Origin: Elusimicrobiota bacterium
GTDB lineage: Bacteria > Elusimicrobiota > Elusimicrobia > FEN-1173
NCBI GenBank assembly: GCA_016706425.1
Contig: JADJJR010000001.1
Span: 620,001-684,000, forward strand
DNA: 64,000 nt
Direction: 5' to 3'
Part shown: in pieces, positions 36,621 to 44,490 of the stretch
How the letters are laid out: every line of letters begins with the position of its first letter
Numbering within the stretch: position 1 is the first letter of the stretch
The notes under the pieces: model-generated
The model's input: the letters and a program-made list of their open reading frames with translations, nothing else
What the model was told of the DNA's origin: nothing
Databases searched by the model: none
Program-made: the position numbers and the translations under genes

Positions 36621-36954
36621 GGTAAAGGGCTTTGTACTCCCGCAGGGCCGCGGCCAGGTCCGTGTAAGCGTTTTCGAAATCGACCAACAGTTGATCGTCG
36701 GGCGTGGGCCCGGCGGCCTTGAGTGTGTCGAGCTGCCGCCGGAGCACGAGCAGGCGCTCCTGGAGCCCGTCCAAGGCGATGGCGACGCGGGTGGGGTTGT
36801 GGCGGCTGTCCGCTTTCGCCTTCTCTTTAAGCCCGTTGATTTCCGCGGCGCGCGCTTCCACGCGCAGGACCAGCGCCTCCAGATCCACCGCGGGGGGCGC
36901 GGCTTTTCCGCAGGCCACCAGCCCCGCCGCCAGACAAACCGCGAACCTTTTCAT
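36598..36954 (-). CDS. Small lipoprotein, function unknown
   Basis: About 118 residues with a lipoprotein signal MKRFAVCLAAGLVACGKAAPP. The lipobox LVAC puts the modified Cys at about 15. The mature part is almost entirely helical, with heptad-like Leu spacing (LEALVLRVEARAAEINGLKEK and onward), suggesting a coiled coil. ATG 36954 was chosen because it starts the signal peptide. An open frame extends upstream to 36990. No family is recognised. It is convergent with the macroglobulin gene and divergent from the next. Confidence 0.6.
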   Translation of the reverse strand: MKRFAVCLAAGLVACGKAAPPAVDLEALVLRVEARAAEINGLKEKAKADSRHNPTRVAIALDGLQERLLVLRRQLDTLKAAGPTPDDQLLVDFENAYTDLAAALREYKALYLSPPPAS

Positions 36955-36967
36955 GCCCCCATGATAC

Positions 36968-37000
36968 TTGACGCGGTCCCCCTGTTCCATATACTATACA
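36968..37000 (+). promoter_or_regulatory. Promoter and small palindrome before the 37002 gene
   Basis: TTGACG (36968-36973) is 16 bases from TATACT (36990-36995). Overlapping this is TATAC-ATTT-GTATA (36995-37008), a perfect 5-bp inverted repeat that could be an operator. The start codons TTG 37002 and ATG 37008 lie 6 and 12 bases after the -10 box, again suggesting a leaderless or near-leaderless mRNA. Confidence 0.5.
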
Positions 37001-37001
37001 T

Positions 37002-37697
37002 TTGTATATGTTTAAAAACGACTGGATCACCGATCAAATCCTCCGCGCCGCCGGGGAACTGGAGCGCGCCGGCGGCACGGTCCGCGCTTTCCAACGGACG
37101 GTGGCGGAGCGTCTGTCCGACCAGCCCCTGACCGCCTGGGAACTGGCTTTCTGGACCCGGGGCGTCCGCCGGGGGCTCATCGCCTTGAACAGCCATTGGT
37201 TTCGGTTGGGTTCGGGCCGGCGGTCCTCGTTCGGTTTTTTCGTCCGGAACGAGGCCGGGCTCACGGTCGGCCTGCGACGGGAATCCCTGACGCAAGCCGC
37301 CGTGTACGCCGCGTTGATCACCCACTACGGCTACCCGCGCGCCCGAACTCGCTTCGAATCGGAATTTTTGGACGTGGCCCTGCGGGACGAACGCGGCGCG
37401 GTGTCCCTTTACGCGGAAACCAAAGCTTCCGACCGGGTGTTGGAAAAATTGGCGGTGGATCTGTCGACGGGTTATCACGACGGCCTCCCCCCGTTGGTTT
37501 TGGCCGAGGGCCAAAAACCTCCCGACGCCCACCAAAAGGCAGCGCACATTTTGCGGACCCGGCCGGACCATTTTTGGGCGGTCTCTCCGAATCGGCGGCT
37601 GGCGTTCGCCGTTCGTTACGTCGGCCGCGGTTTCGGTTTGTCGCCGGTGGAGGACATCCCGATGTCCGCGCGGATGGATTTGTTTTCGATGGCCTGA
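37002..37697 (+). CDS. Hypothetical protein, possible PD-(D/E)XK nuclease fold
   Basis: About 229-231 residues, starting at TTG 37002 or ATG 37008. The N-terminal half looks like a helical DNA-binding region. Near residues 118-145 the pattern FLDVALRDERGAVSLYAETKAS places an Asp about 15 residues before ExK. That arrangement is the metal-binding signature of PD-(D/E)XK nucleases, with a helix following (RVLEKLAVDL). This is a motif-level inference. The gene has its own promoter and stands alone between unrelated genes. Confidence 0.5.
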   Translation: MYMFKNDWITDQILRAAGELERAGGTVRAFQRTVAERLSDQPLTAWELAFWTRGVRRGLIALNSHWFRLGSGRRSSFGFFVRNEAGLTVGLRRESLTQAAVYAALITHYGYPRARTRFESEFLDVALRDERGAVSLYAETKASDRVLEKLAVDLSTGYHDGLPPLVLAEGQKPPDAHQKAAHILRTRPDHFWAVSPNRRLAFAVRYVGRGFGLSPVEDIPMSARMDLFSMA

Positions 37698-37704
37698 GGG
37701 TTTT

Positions 37705-39093
37705 TTAGAAAATCGAGACCCGCGCGTGGAGCTCCCGCGCGAGCCGTTCCAAATCTTCGGCGGCCTTGAGGGTTTCCTGGGCCCCCGCGGAGGTGTCGCG
37801 GGCTTTTTCGGACACCGTGGACGCGTTGGACAGGATCTCCACGTTTTTTTCCGCGGCGGTTTCCACCAGCGCTTTGATGTTGTCGGTGCCCGTGGCCTGT
37901 TGCTGGACGGCCGCGGCGATGTTTTCCTGGGCGCTCGAAATCTGGCGCATCACGGCGGCCACCTCGTTCACCGCGGCCACGGCGGTTTTGATGTCGGTTT
38001 GAATGGCGTGCACGCGGGGACGGACATCTTCGGCGGCGCGGGCTGTTTCACTCGCCAGCTCTTTGACCTCTTTGGCCACGACGGAGAAGCCGTGGCCGGC
38101 CTCCCCGGCGCGGGCGGCCTCGATGGTGGCGTTCAGGGACAGCAAATTCGTTTGCCCCGCGATCTTGGTGATGGATTTGATCAGCGCTTCGATTTCCGAG
38201 CTGGCGCGGTCCAAACGCGCGATGGAGGCGTTGGTTTGGTCCATAAAGCGGACGGCGTCCTGGGCCACGGTGAGCGCCATCCGCGCCTGGTCCAGGACGG
38301 AGCGGAGACCGTCGTTGATCTGGGTGGTTTGAACAAGGATGGTCTTTCCGGTTTGGGTTGCGTTGTCCGTCCCCCGGGAGGAGGCCGCGGCGAGGTCCGA
38401 TGTCTCGGCGGCAAAGGAGGCCATGTCGCGGCTCAATCGGCCCAGATGTTCCGACGCCCCCGACAATTGCGTGGCGGTTTGGGCCACCGGACGCACGATT
38501 TGGCGGCGCAACACCCACAAAAGCCCCCCCCACATGGCGAACATCAGCGCCAACGTCAGGAAAAACGAAATAATCGCCAAACGCCGGACGATGCCTTGGA
38601 CACGCGCCAGAGAATACCCCAATCGCACTTCCCCGATGGGCTGGTCATCCTTGAGGAGAGGAAAGCGAATTTCCCGCGCCGGCCGGCCGTTCGCCCGTAC
38701 GTTCCATTGCTCGCGGGCATCGAAAGGGGGCAGGGGGGCGTTGGGGTGAATGTCCAAAGGGATCTTGCCAAAAACATGGGATTCAACAAGCGTCTTTTCC
38801 GGTGTTCGGATTTGGATGTAAACCAAATCGCGTTGCGAGAGCGTGTCGATGGAGAAATCGCGAAAAAGGTCCAACACCTCGGCCGGGGCGTCGTTGATGT
38901 TGTCCACCAAAGTCGACGCGTTTTTCAGCGTGCTTTCGAACGAATCAACCAGGGAGGCGATGCGGGGGTAAAACTCCCGACCGATCAAATGATCGAAAAC
39001 ACGCGCGTTGAGAATGGACAAAACGACGGCCGCGGCCAAAAAAACGGCGGCCAGGGCCCGGGACCCGGCGAAACGGTCGAGGGTTGTTTTCAT
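37705..39093 (-). CDS. Methyl-accepting chemotaxis protein
   Basis: A 462-residue chemoreceptor. A transmembrane helix (about 13-30), a periplasmic sensor (about 31-165) and a second helix (about 170-198) are followed by a short linker and a long cytoplasmic coiled coil. The conserved hairpin tip is QTNLLSLNATIEAARAGEAG. It would signal through a CheA/CheW pair not present in the window. It overlaps the upstream binding-protein gene by four bases, which suggests it senses the ligand of that protein. Confidence 0.95.
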   Translation of the reverse strand: MKTTLDRFAGSRALAAVFLAAAVVLSILNARVFDHLIGREFYPRIASLVDSFESTLKNASTLVDNINDAPAEVLDLFRDFSIDTLSQRDLVYIQIRTPEKTLVESHVFGKIPLDIHPNAPLPPFDAREQWNVRANGRPAREIRFPLLKDDQPIGEVRLGYSLARVQGIVRRLAIISFFLTLALMFAMWGGLLWVLRRQIVRPVAQTATQLSGASEHLGRLSRDMASFAAETSDLAAASSRGTDNATQTGKTILVQTTQINDGLRSVLDQARMALTVAQDAVRFMDQTNASIARLDRASSEIEALIKSITKIAGQTNLLSLNATIEAARAGEAGHGFSVVAKEVKELASETARAAEDVRPRVHAIQTDIKTAVAAVNEVAAVMRQISSAQENIAAAVQQQATGTDNIKALVETAAEKNVEILSNASTVSEKARDTSAGAQETLKAAEDLERLARELHARVSIF

Positions 39094-39575
39094 CGGATCA
39101 CCAAAACGACGGCGAGGCCCGGCCAGGGTTCGCCCTTTTTATTGAGCGCATCGCGCGCCGGCACCACGGCCACGGCGTTGGGGGTCCGGCGCACCCAGTC
39201 CAGGAGATCGGCGGAGGATTGCATTTGGATCGGGGGCTGAAGGCCATCGGAAAACACCTTTTTCAGCCAGTGGGATTTAAACGCCGATTCGTTGGTGTCC
39301 AAAATCGTTGCGTAAAATGTGGCGAGGGCTTCTTTGTCCTGGGTGGTGGCCGGGAGGGCTTTTTGGCCACCGAGGCGGCGTGTGTCGCCCAGAAAAAGGG
39401 CGCGCAGGGAAGAGATCGGCAGAGGCCGGGGGAAGGGATTGTCGGCGTTAACGACCACCGCGATGCCCCCGGTTTTTGTGATTTCCACCCCATGGGCGAC
39501 GGCGACGGCCAAACCGCCGGCCGCCCAGGCGGTCAGAACGAAGGCCTGAAATCGTCGAGATCCCACGTGGAGCAT
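39090..39575 (-). CDS. PstS-like periplasmic substrate-binding protein, short
   Basis: A 161-residue exported protein (signal about 1-30). It has the pattern of short phosphate-binding-like proteins: VVVNADNPFPRPLPISSLRALFLGD, then FYATILDTNESAFKSHW, then VRRTPNAVAVVPARD. It is about half the length of a full PstS, as is usual for this subgroup, which is often found beside porins and signalling proteins. It lies three bases after the porin and overlaps the chemoreceptor. Phosphate as ligand is not shown. Confidence 0.78.
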   Translation of the reverse strand: MLHVGSRRFQAFVLTAWAAGGLAVAVAHGVEITKTGGIAVVVNADNPFPRPLPISSLRALFLGDTRRLGGQKALPATTQDKEALATFYATILDTNESAFKSHWLKKVFSDGLQPPIQMQSSADLLDWVRRTPNAVAVVPARDALNKKGEPWPGLAVVLVIR

Positions 39576-39578
39576 GGA

Positions 39579-40652
39579 TCAGAACCCGGCCCCCACGGTC
39601 AGGTAAAGCCGGTTGTAACTGCTGTCCTTGGCGGGGTCTTCGGCGGCGATGCGGTCCACCTGCAGTTTGAAATTGACCCCGTAAAAATCATCGGGATTCA
39701 GATTGTATCGAAGGCCGGCGCCGGTGACGCGCGTTCGGTCCTGCCCGGCGTCGCGGTTGGGCTCGAGCATTTCATGGCGCAAAAAGGGAATGATCCGGTC
39801 GTTGAGGGAATAGCCGACGAGGGCGTAGAACGCCTCTTGCCGCAGGGGGCCGCGGGTCCCGTTGCCGTATTCGCTCAACAGAATCCAGGGGCCCCATTGG
39901 GTGTCGAGCGAGAGGGCGTGGGTGCGGTTCTCCTGAACATCGGCGGATACCGTGTCGGTGCTGGTCGTGTCCTGGTAGCCGGAATACGTCACATTCAGTT
40001 TTTGAAAACCGGGCGCTTTCAACAACATTCCCAGTCGCGCGCCGAGACCTTTGTTGTTGTTGTCGTCCGTGTGTTGGGAAAGTTGGGTTCGACCGTTGGA
40101 GACGTAAAAATCGCTCTCGAAATTTTTCCACCGTCCGCGGGCCCAAACACCCACGGCGTACCGGGAAAACAGGTGGCAGTCCAACCGCGGTTCCGCGCCG
40201 CGGGCATAAAATGTGTCCCGCCCCGGCAAGCGAGCTGTCAAAAAGGTCGAGTCGGCGTATTGGGCGGTGTTCCAAAGACCGAACGGGGTGGCGAACTTCC
40301 CGAATCGAACTTCCAAGGCGTCCGTGAGGTCGTATTTGAGATAAGCGTCATTCACCGTAAACTCACCCGTGGATCGGTTGTCCAGGGAGCGTCCTCCCGA
40401 ATTGGTGACGGCGACTTCAAGGAACGTGCCGTGCTCGTAAACCAGTTGGCTGTAGAGCGTGGCGCGGTCGGTGATTTCCGCTTGGGTGATCATCGAGAGG
40501 GCGTAGGCATCGAACGACGAGTTGCTGGAGGGCCGGGAGTCGTCGCTGAAAGACGAATTGAAATAGCCGTTCCATTTTATTTCGGCGGCGACAACCTGGG
40601 GGGAAACCCCTGACAGCATTCCAAGAATGGAAAGGCAGAGGAGTTTTTTCAT
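39579..40652 (-). CDS. Porin-like outer membrane beta-barrel protein
   Basis: A 357-residue protein with a signal peptide ending VVAA (about 23). Alternating amphipathic strands follow, with features of phosphate-selective or general porins: IKWNGYFNSSFSDD at the start, VNDAYLKYDLTDALEVRFGKFATPFG, and a C-terminal Phe in YLTVGAGF, the barrel-assembly signal. It is the first gene of a three-gene minus-strand operon. Its base composition is somewhat less GC-rich than its neighbours. Confidence 0.85.
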   Translation of the reverse strand: MKKLLCLSILGMLSGVSPQVVAAEIKWNGYFNSSFSDDSRPSSNSSFDAYALSMITQAEITDRATLYSQLVYEHGTFLEVAVTNSGGRSLDNRSTGEFTVNDAYLKYDLTDALEVRFGKFATPFGLWNTAQYADSTFLTARLPGRDTFYARGAEPRLDCHLFSRYAVGVWARGRWKNFESDFYVSNGRTQLSQHTDDNNNKGLGARLGMLLKAPGFQKLNVTYSGYQDTTSTDTVSADVQENRTHALSLDTQWGPWILLSEYGNGTRGPLRQEAFYALVGYSLNDRIIPFLRHEMLEPNRDAGQDRTRVTGAGLRYNLNPDDFYGVNFKLQVDRIAAEDPAKDSSYNRLYLTVGAGF

Positions 40653-40756
40653 GTCGGGCCTCGGTGTCCAGTGTTCCGTCTTGGGGTGGTCTCCAGCGGT
40701 CTTTTATATGTACACCGAGGTTGGGGAAAGCGCAAGGGTCGAAACGAGGGGGAAAA

Positions 40757-40902
40757 TGGCGGAGAGGGAGGGATTTGCCCCTCCGAAAAAGTTCCTTTCC
40801 GGCTCCCGGGACTTTTTCGGGGGGGGCCGTTTTCCTGGCGGGCCCACGTGGTGGGTCCTTTTCCTCCCGTGAGGTCGGCGGAAAAAGGCGTTCAAGTCCC
40901 TC
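40757..40902 (-). repeat. Degenerate tRNA-tail elements downstream of tRNA-Ser
   Basis: Read on the minus strand, 40785-40757 contains CAAATCCCTCCC then CTCCGCCA. It resembles the T-loop half, acceptor strand and CCA of tRNA-Ser, about 150 bases beyond the tRNA. On the plus strand, 40888-40902 carries GCGTTCAAGTCCCTC, a T-arm-like piece in the opposite orientation. Hairpins lie between them (CCCAC-CAC-GTGGG, and GAAAAAGT with ACTTTTTC). The layout parallels that after tRNA-Leu. No gene is seen between 40653 and 40916. Confidence 0.55.
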
Positions 40903-40916
40903 TTTGAATTGAAAAA

Positions 40917-41003
40917 CGGAAGGGGAGGGATTTGAACCCTCGAGGATCTTGCGACCCTACGCGATTTCCAGTCGCGCCGATTCAGCCGCTCTCGCACCCT
41001 TCC
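40917..41003 (-). tRNA. tRNA-Ser (anticodon GGA)
   Basis: An 87-base class II tRNA. The acceptor stem GGAAGGG pairs with CCCTTCC. The anticodon stem CGCGA/TCGCG encloses loop CTGGAAA, giving anticodon GGA for UCC and UCU. The variable arm is long and the T loop is TTCAAAT. CCA is not encoded. Confidence 0.95.
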
Positions 41004-41021
41004 AAAAATTCGAGGACGGTC

Positions 41022-41050
41022 ATTCTATCTTTTCGAGGAGGAAACGCCAA
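41022..41050 (-). promoter_or_regulatory. Promoter of tRNA-Ser
   Basis: On the minus strand, TTGGCG (41050-41045) is 17 bases from TAGAAT (41027-41022). It overlaps the ribosome site of the divergent dinB gene (AGGAGG, 41036-41041). Confidence 0.6.
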
Positions 41051-41055
41051 TCGCC

Positions 41056-42291
41056 ATGGGACGGATCGTCCTGCACATCGACATGAACGCGTTCTTCGCC
41101 TCCGTGGAGCAGCGGGACCGCCCCGCGCTGTCCGGTCGGCCCGTGGCCGTGGTGGGGGGCGCCGGGCGTCGGGGGCTGGTGTTGACGGCGTCCTACGAGG
41201 CGCGCGCCTTCGGTGTCAAGACCGGGCTGCGCCTTTTTGAGGCGCGGTTGCTTTGTCCCTCCTTGATCGCGGTGCCGGGACGGCACGAGGCCTACAGCGC
41301 GGCGTCGCGGGCCCTGTGGCCGTTCTTGACGGTTTTGACCGACCGGGTGGAAATGTGTTCCGTGGACGAAGCCTATTTGGACATCACGGATCCCCGCCGG
41401 GGCGCGGACTGGGATTGGGCGCGGGAGCAAGCCCGGCTTTTGCAAAAACGGATCGAGGACACCCTCCGCCTGCCCTGCTCCGTGGGGGTCGCCCCCAACA
41501 AGCTGTTGGCCAAATTGGCCTCCGAAATTAAAAAACCCCGGGGTCTCACCGTGGTCCTTCCGGCGTCGGTGGGCCCCCTGCTGGCGCGGACCCCCGTGGA
41601 GGCCCTGTGCGGGATCGGCAAAAAAACCGCCCGGACCCTGGCCGGCCTGGGCCTACGCACCTGCGCCGACCTGGGGAACGCCGACGAAGAACTTCTGCGG
41701 ACCCGCTTTGGCGTGTGGGGCCACGAACTCCGCCGCATGGGCCGGGGGGAAGACGACGCGCCCGTGGCGCGGATGGACGCCGAAACGACGGTTAAATCCG
41801 TCGGCCACTCCGTGACCTTTCCCGAAGACACGGCGGATCCCGAGCGCCTGTTGGCTTATCTCCTGTGGCTGTCGGAAAAGGTCGGGGTCCGCCTGCGCCG
41901 CCAGGGCCAACGGGGGCGGGAGGTCGTGGTGACGCTTCGGTCCTCGGATTTCGTCACCCGGTCCGTCCACCGCACCCTGGACCGCGCTGTCCACAACGAC
42001 ATGGACATCTACGCCGTCGCGCGGGGGTTGTTGGGGGAATTCCTGCCGTTGCGGCGGCCCGTGCGGTTGGCGGGGGTGTCCGTGGGGCGTCTAACCGGGG
42101 ATCCGGTCCAGCGGGATTTCTTCACCGACACCGAAAAACCCGATCGCCTGAACGCCGCCCTGGATCGGCTCCGCGCCCGCTTCGGCAAGGGAGTCGTCTC
42201 CCGGGCGCGGGCGGTGGTGGCCCGAAAAGCAAATGAGGTAAAATCGCCGGGCCCCCATGAACCGTCTGAAAACCCTTTTCGGCGTCCTTAA
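41056..42291 (+). CDS. dinB: DNA polymerase IV
   Basis: A 411-residue Y-family translesion polymerase. The palm motifs are LHIDMNAFFASVEQ (metal Asp about 9) and CSVDEAYLDI (Asp104, Glu105). The little-finger domain occupies about 230-350. The helix-hairpin-helix thumb shows ALCGIGKKTARTLAGLGL. The extended C-terminus lacks an obvious beta-clamp peptide. ATG 41056 has AGGAGG upstream. Its 3' end overlaps the next gene by 35 bases. Confidence 0.95.
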   Translation: MGRIVLHIDMNAFFASVEQRDRPALSGRPVAVVGGAGRRGLVLTASYEARAFGVKTGLRLFEARLLCPSLIAVPGRHEAYSAASRALWPFLTVLTDRVEMCSVDEAYLDITDPRRGADWDWAREQARLLQKRIEDTLRLPCSVGVAPNKLLAKLASEIKKPRGLTVVLPASVGPLLARTPVEALCGIGKKTARTLAGLGLRTCADLGNADEELLRTRFGVWGHELRRMGRGEDDAPVARMDAETTVKSVGHSVTFPEDTADPERLLAYLLWLSEKVGVRLRRQGQRGREVVVTLRSSDFVTRSVHRTLDRAVHNDMDIYAVARGLLGEFLPLRRPVRLAGVSVGRLTGDPVQRDFFTDTEKPDRLNAALDRLRARFGKGVVSRARAVVARKANEVKSPGPHEPSENPFRRP

Positions 42292-43336
42292 GCACTATTC
42301 CAACCTCGTTTTTTTCATCGTGGGTTTCCTGTTCGACGCGGTCACCTTGGTCCGCATCGATTCCCTGTTGGACCTTTCCCTCCACGCCGTTTATCTGGCC
42401 CTCATCACCGGGCTCATTTTGGAAAACGAGCGGCGGGGGTCCCGGCCCGTCACGTCGACCGGTTGGATCGCGCGGCTTTGGCGCTACGAATCCGAACTGT
42501 TGCACTTTTGTTACGGGGGCCTCCTCAGCGCCTTCGTGGTGCTCTATTTTAAAAGCACCTCCGTTTCACGGTCCTTGTTCTTCTTCGTCCCCACGGTGCT
42601 CCTCATGGTCGCCAACGAGATGCCCCAGGTCCGCCGGGTCGGGCACCGCCTGCGGCTGGGCCTTTACGCGTTTTGTCAATTGTCGTTCATGAACTACCTG
42701 GTGCCCATCGCCCTGGGCGTCATGGGCGGGGCCGTCTTCCTGTTATCGGTTTTGTTGGCGGGGGTGTTGACGGGAGGACTGGTGTGGGCCGTGCACCGCC
42801 TCCACCCGTCCCGTACCCGGGTGTCCCTGGCGGCGGCGCCGACGTTGGTGTTCGCCGTGGTGATCGGAAGTTATTTTTTAAAGTGGATCCCGCCCGTGCC
42901 CCTGTCGCTGCAATTCGCGGGCATCTTCCACGGGGTCGAACGCGTCGGAAAGAATTACCAACTCGCCTATTGGCGGCGCATCCCCGGCAATTGGTTCCAT
43001 CGGGAGGACCGGCGGTTCCTTTACCGCGAAGGGGACCGCGTCCATTTTTTCGTGCGGGTGTTCGGCCCCCGCCGCTTCCGCCACGCCCTGGGGTTGGTTT
43101 GGGAACATCGCGATCCCGCGTCGGGACGATGGAACAAAACCGACCGCGTCCCGTTGGAAGTCCGCGGCGGCCGGGCCGCGGGGTACCGGGGGTGGGCCGC
43201 CAAGGCGAATTACGCCCCGGGCCGCTGGCGGGTGAGCGTGGTGACGGAGGACGACCGCTCCTTGGGCGGCGTCAACTTCACGGTCGCGCCCGACCCGAGC
43301 GCCGAACCCCGGGTCGTAAAAATCCGGCGGATGTGA
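42257..43336 (+). CDS. Membrane protein with C-terminal DUF2914-like domain
   Basis: A 359-residue protein with about seven hydrophobic segments in the first 210 residues. A beta-rich extracytoplasmic domain of the DUF2914 type follows (about 235-350), with GNWFHREDRRFLY, VHFFVRVFGPRRFRHALGLVWEHRD and RWRVSVVTED. Function is unknown. It begins inside the dinB end and ends in a TGATG overlap with pabB, so the three genes are probably one transcript. Confidence 0.8.
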   Translation: MNRLKTLFGVLKHYSNLVFFIVGFLFDAVTLVRIDSLLDLSLHAVYLALITGLILENERRGSRPVTSTGWIARLWRYESELLHFCYGGLLSAFVVLYFKSTSVSRSLFFFVPTVLLMVANEMPQVRRVGHRLRLGLYAFCQLSFMNYLVPIALGVMGGAVFLLSVLLAGVLTGGLVWAVHRLHPSRTRVSLAAAPTLVFAVVIGSYFLKWIPPVPLSLQFAGIFHGVERVGKNYQLAYWRRIPGNWFHREDRRFLYREGDRVHFFVRVFGPRRFRHALGLVWEHRDPASGRWNKTDRVPLEVRGGRAAGYRGWAAKANYAPGRWRVSVVTEDDRSLGGVNFTVAPDPSAEPRVVKIRRM

Positions 43337-44439
43337 TGCGCGTCTGGACCGGTTTTGAGGGACGGTGGCGGTTCTACGAGGGCGCCGAGGCGGTGATCGA
43401 GGCGGCGTCTCCCACGCACGTGGCCCGCGCCTTTGAGCGGATGGAAGAGGCCCTGGCCCGGGGCCGCCACCTGGCGGGGTTCTTCTCTTTCGAGGCGGGG
43501 TACGCCCTCGACCCCGCCCTGTCGCTTAACCGCCCGGTGGATTTTCCCTTGCTGCGCGTGGGCGTGTTCGGCCCGCCGCGGCCGGAGCGGCCCGTCGGCG
43601 CCGGCCCCGCGCCCCGGTTGGGGGATTTTCGATTGAACATCGAACGCCCCGATTACGACCGCCGCATCGCCGCCATCCGGGACCTCATCGCGCGCGGGGA
43701 CGTCTACCAAATCACCTATTGCATTAAAAACACATTCACCGCGACGGGCGACTCCCGCGTCCTCTTCGCCACCCTCCTGGACGAACAGCCCGTGCCTTAC
43801 CCGGCCTTGATCGAGTGCGACGACGCCCACATCCTTTCGCTGTCGCCGGAGCTGTTTTTAAAGAAAACAAAAGACCGGCTCCTTTCCAAACCCATGAAAG
43901 GCACCTGGGTCCGGGGCCGAACACCCTGGGCCGACCTGCTCGCGCGGTTCCGGCTCAAATTCGATTCCAAAAACCGCGCCGAGAACGTGATGATCGCCGA
44001 TCTTCTGCGCAACGACCTGGGCCGCGTGGGCGACCGGGTGCGGGCGCCCAGGCTGTTCGAGGTCACGGGCTACCGCACGCTCTATCAAATGACGTCGACG
44101 GTGACGGCCCGGGTGCCCCCGGCGTTGGATTTGCGGTCGTTCTTCGCGGCCATCTTCCCCTCGGGGTCCGTGACGGGCGCGCCCAAGATCCGCGCCATGC
44201 AAATCCTGCGAAACCTGGAGCCCGAGGACCGCCGCGTCTACACCGGCGCCATCGGTTACGTCACGCCGGAGCGGGATTTCTTTTTCAACATTCCCATCCG
44301 CACCCTCCTGTTGCGCGGGGGGCGCGGCGAAATGGGCATCGGCGGCGGCATCGTGTGGGACTCCACCCCCGACGGGGAGTGGGCCGAAGGGTTGCTGAAG
44401 TCGCGCTTTTTAAGGGACTCCCGCTGCGCGGGGGCTTGA
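43336..44439 (+). CDS. pabB: Aminodeoxychorismate synthase component I
   Basis: A 367-residue chorismate-utilising enzyme of folate synthesis that makes 4-amino-4-deoxychorismate. The catalytic segments are visible: DVYQITYCIKNTF, SPELFL, PMKGTWVRGR, AENVMIADLLRND, SGSVTGAPKIRAM and GIGGGIVWDS. The PMKGT lysine corresponds to the PIKGT motif of PabB/TrpE. It is shorter than E. coli PabB and lacks a fused PabC domain. No pabA or pabC is nearby. It ends 11 bases before a strong terminator. Confidence 0.9.
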   Translation: MRVWTGFEGRWRFYEGAEAVIEAASPTHVARAFERMEEALARGRHLAGFFSFEAGYALDPALSLNRPVDFPLLRVGVFGPPRPERPVGAGPAPRLGDFRLNIERPDYDRRIAAIRDLIARGDVYQITYCIKNTFTATGDSRVLFATLLDEQPVPYPALIECDDAHILSLSPELFLKKTKDRLLSKPMKGTWVRGRTPWADLLARFRLKFDSKNRAENVMIADLLRNDLGRVGDRVRAPRLFEVTGYRTLYQMTSTVTARVPPALDLRSFFAAIFPSGSVTGAPKIRAMQILRNLEPEDRRVYTGAIGYVTPERDFFFNIPIRTLLLRGGRGEMGIGGGIVWDSTPDGEWAEGLLKSRFLRDSRCAGA

Positions 44440-44450
44440 CGCGCCGCCCC

Positions 44451-44490
44451 GGGCCCGCCCTCCCCAAGGGGAGGGCGGGCCCTTTTTTTT
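44451..44490 (+). terminator. Strong rho-independent terminator
   Basis: A perfect 15-bp stem GGGCCCGCCCTCCCC (44451-44465) / GGGGAGGGCGGGCCC (44468-44482) is followed by eight T. The stop codon of the convergent minus-strand gene lies in the T run, so it mainly ends the dinB-pabB transcript. Confidence 0.95.

Noticed and set aside
39084..40613. 509-residue open frame on the plus strand
   Set aside because: Antisense of the porin and binding-protein genes, which have signal peptides, family patterns and tight operon spacing.
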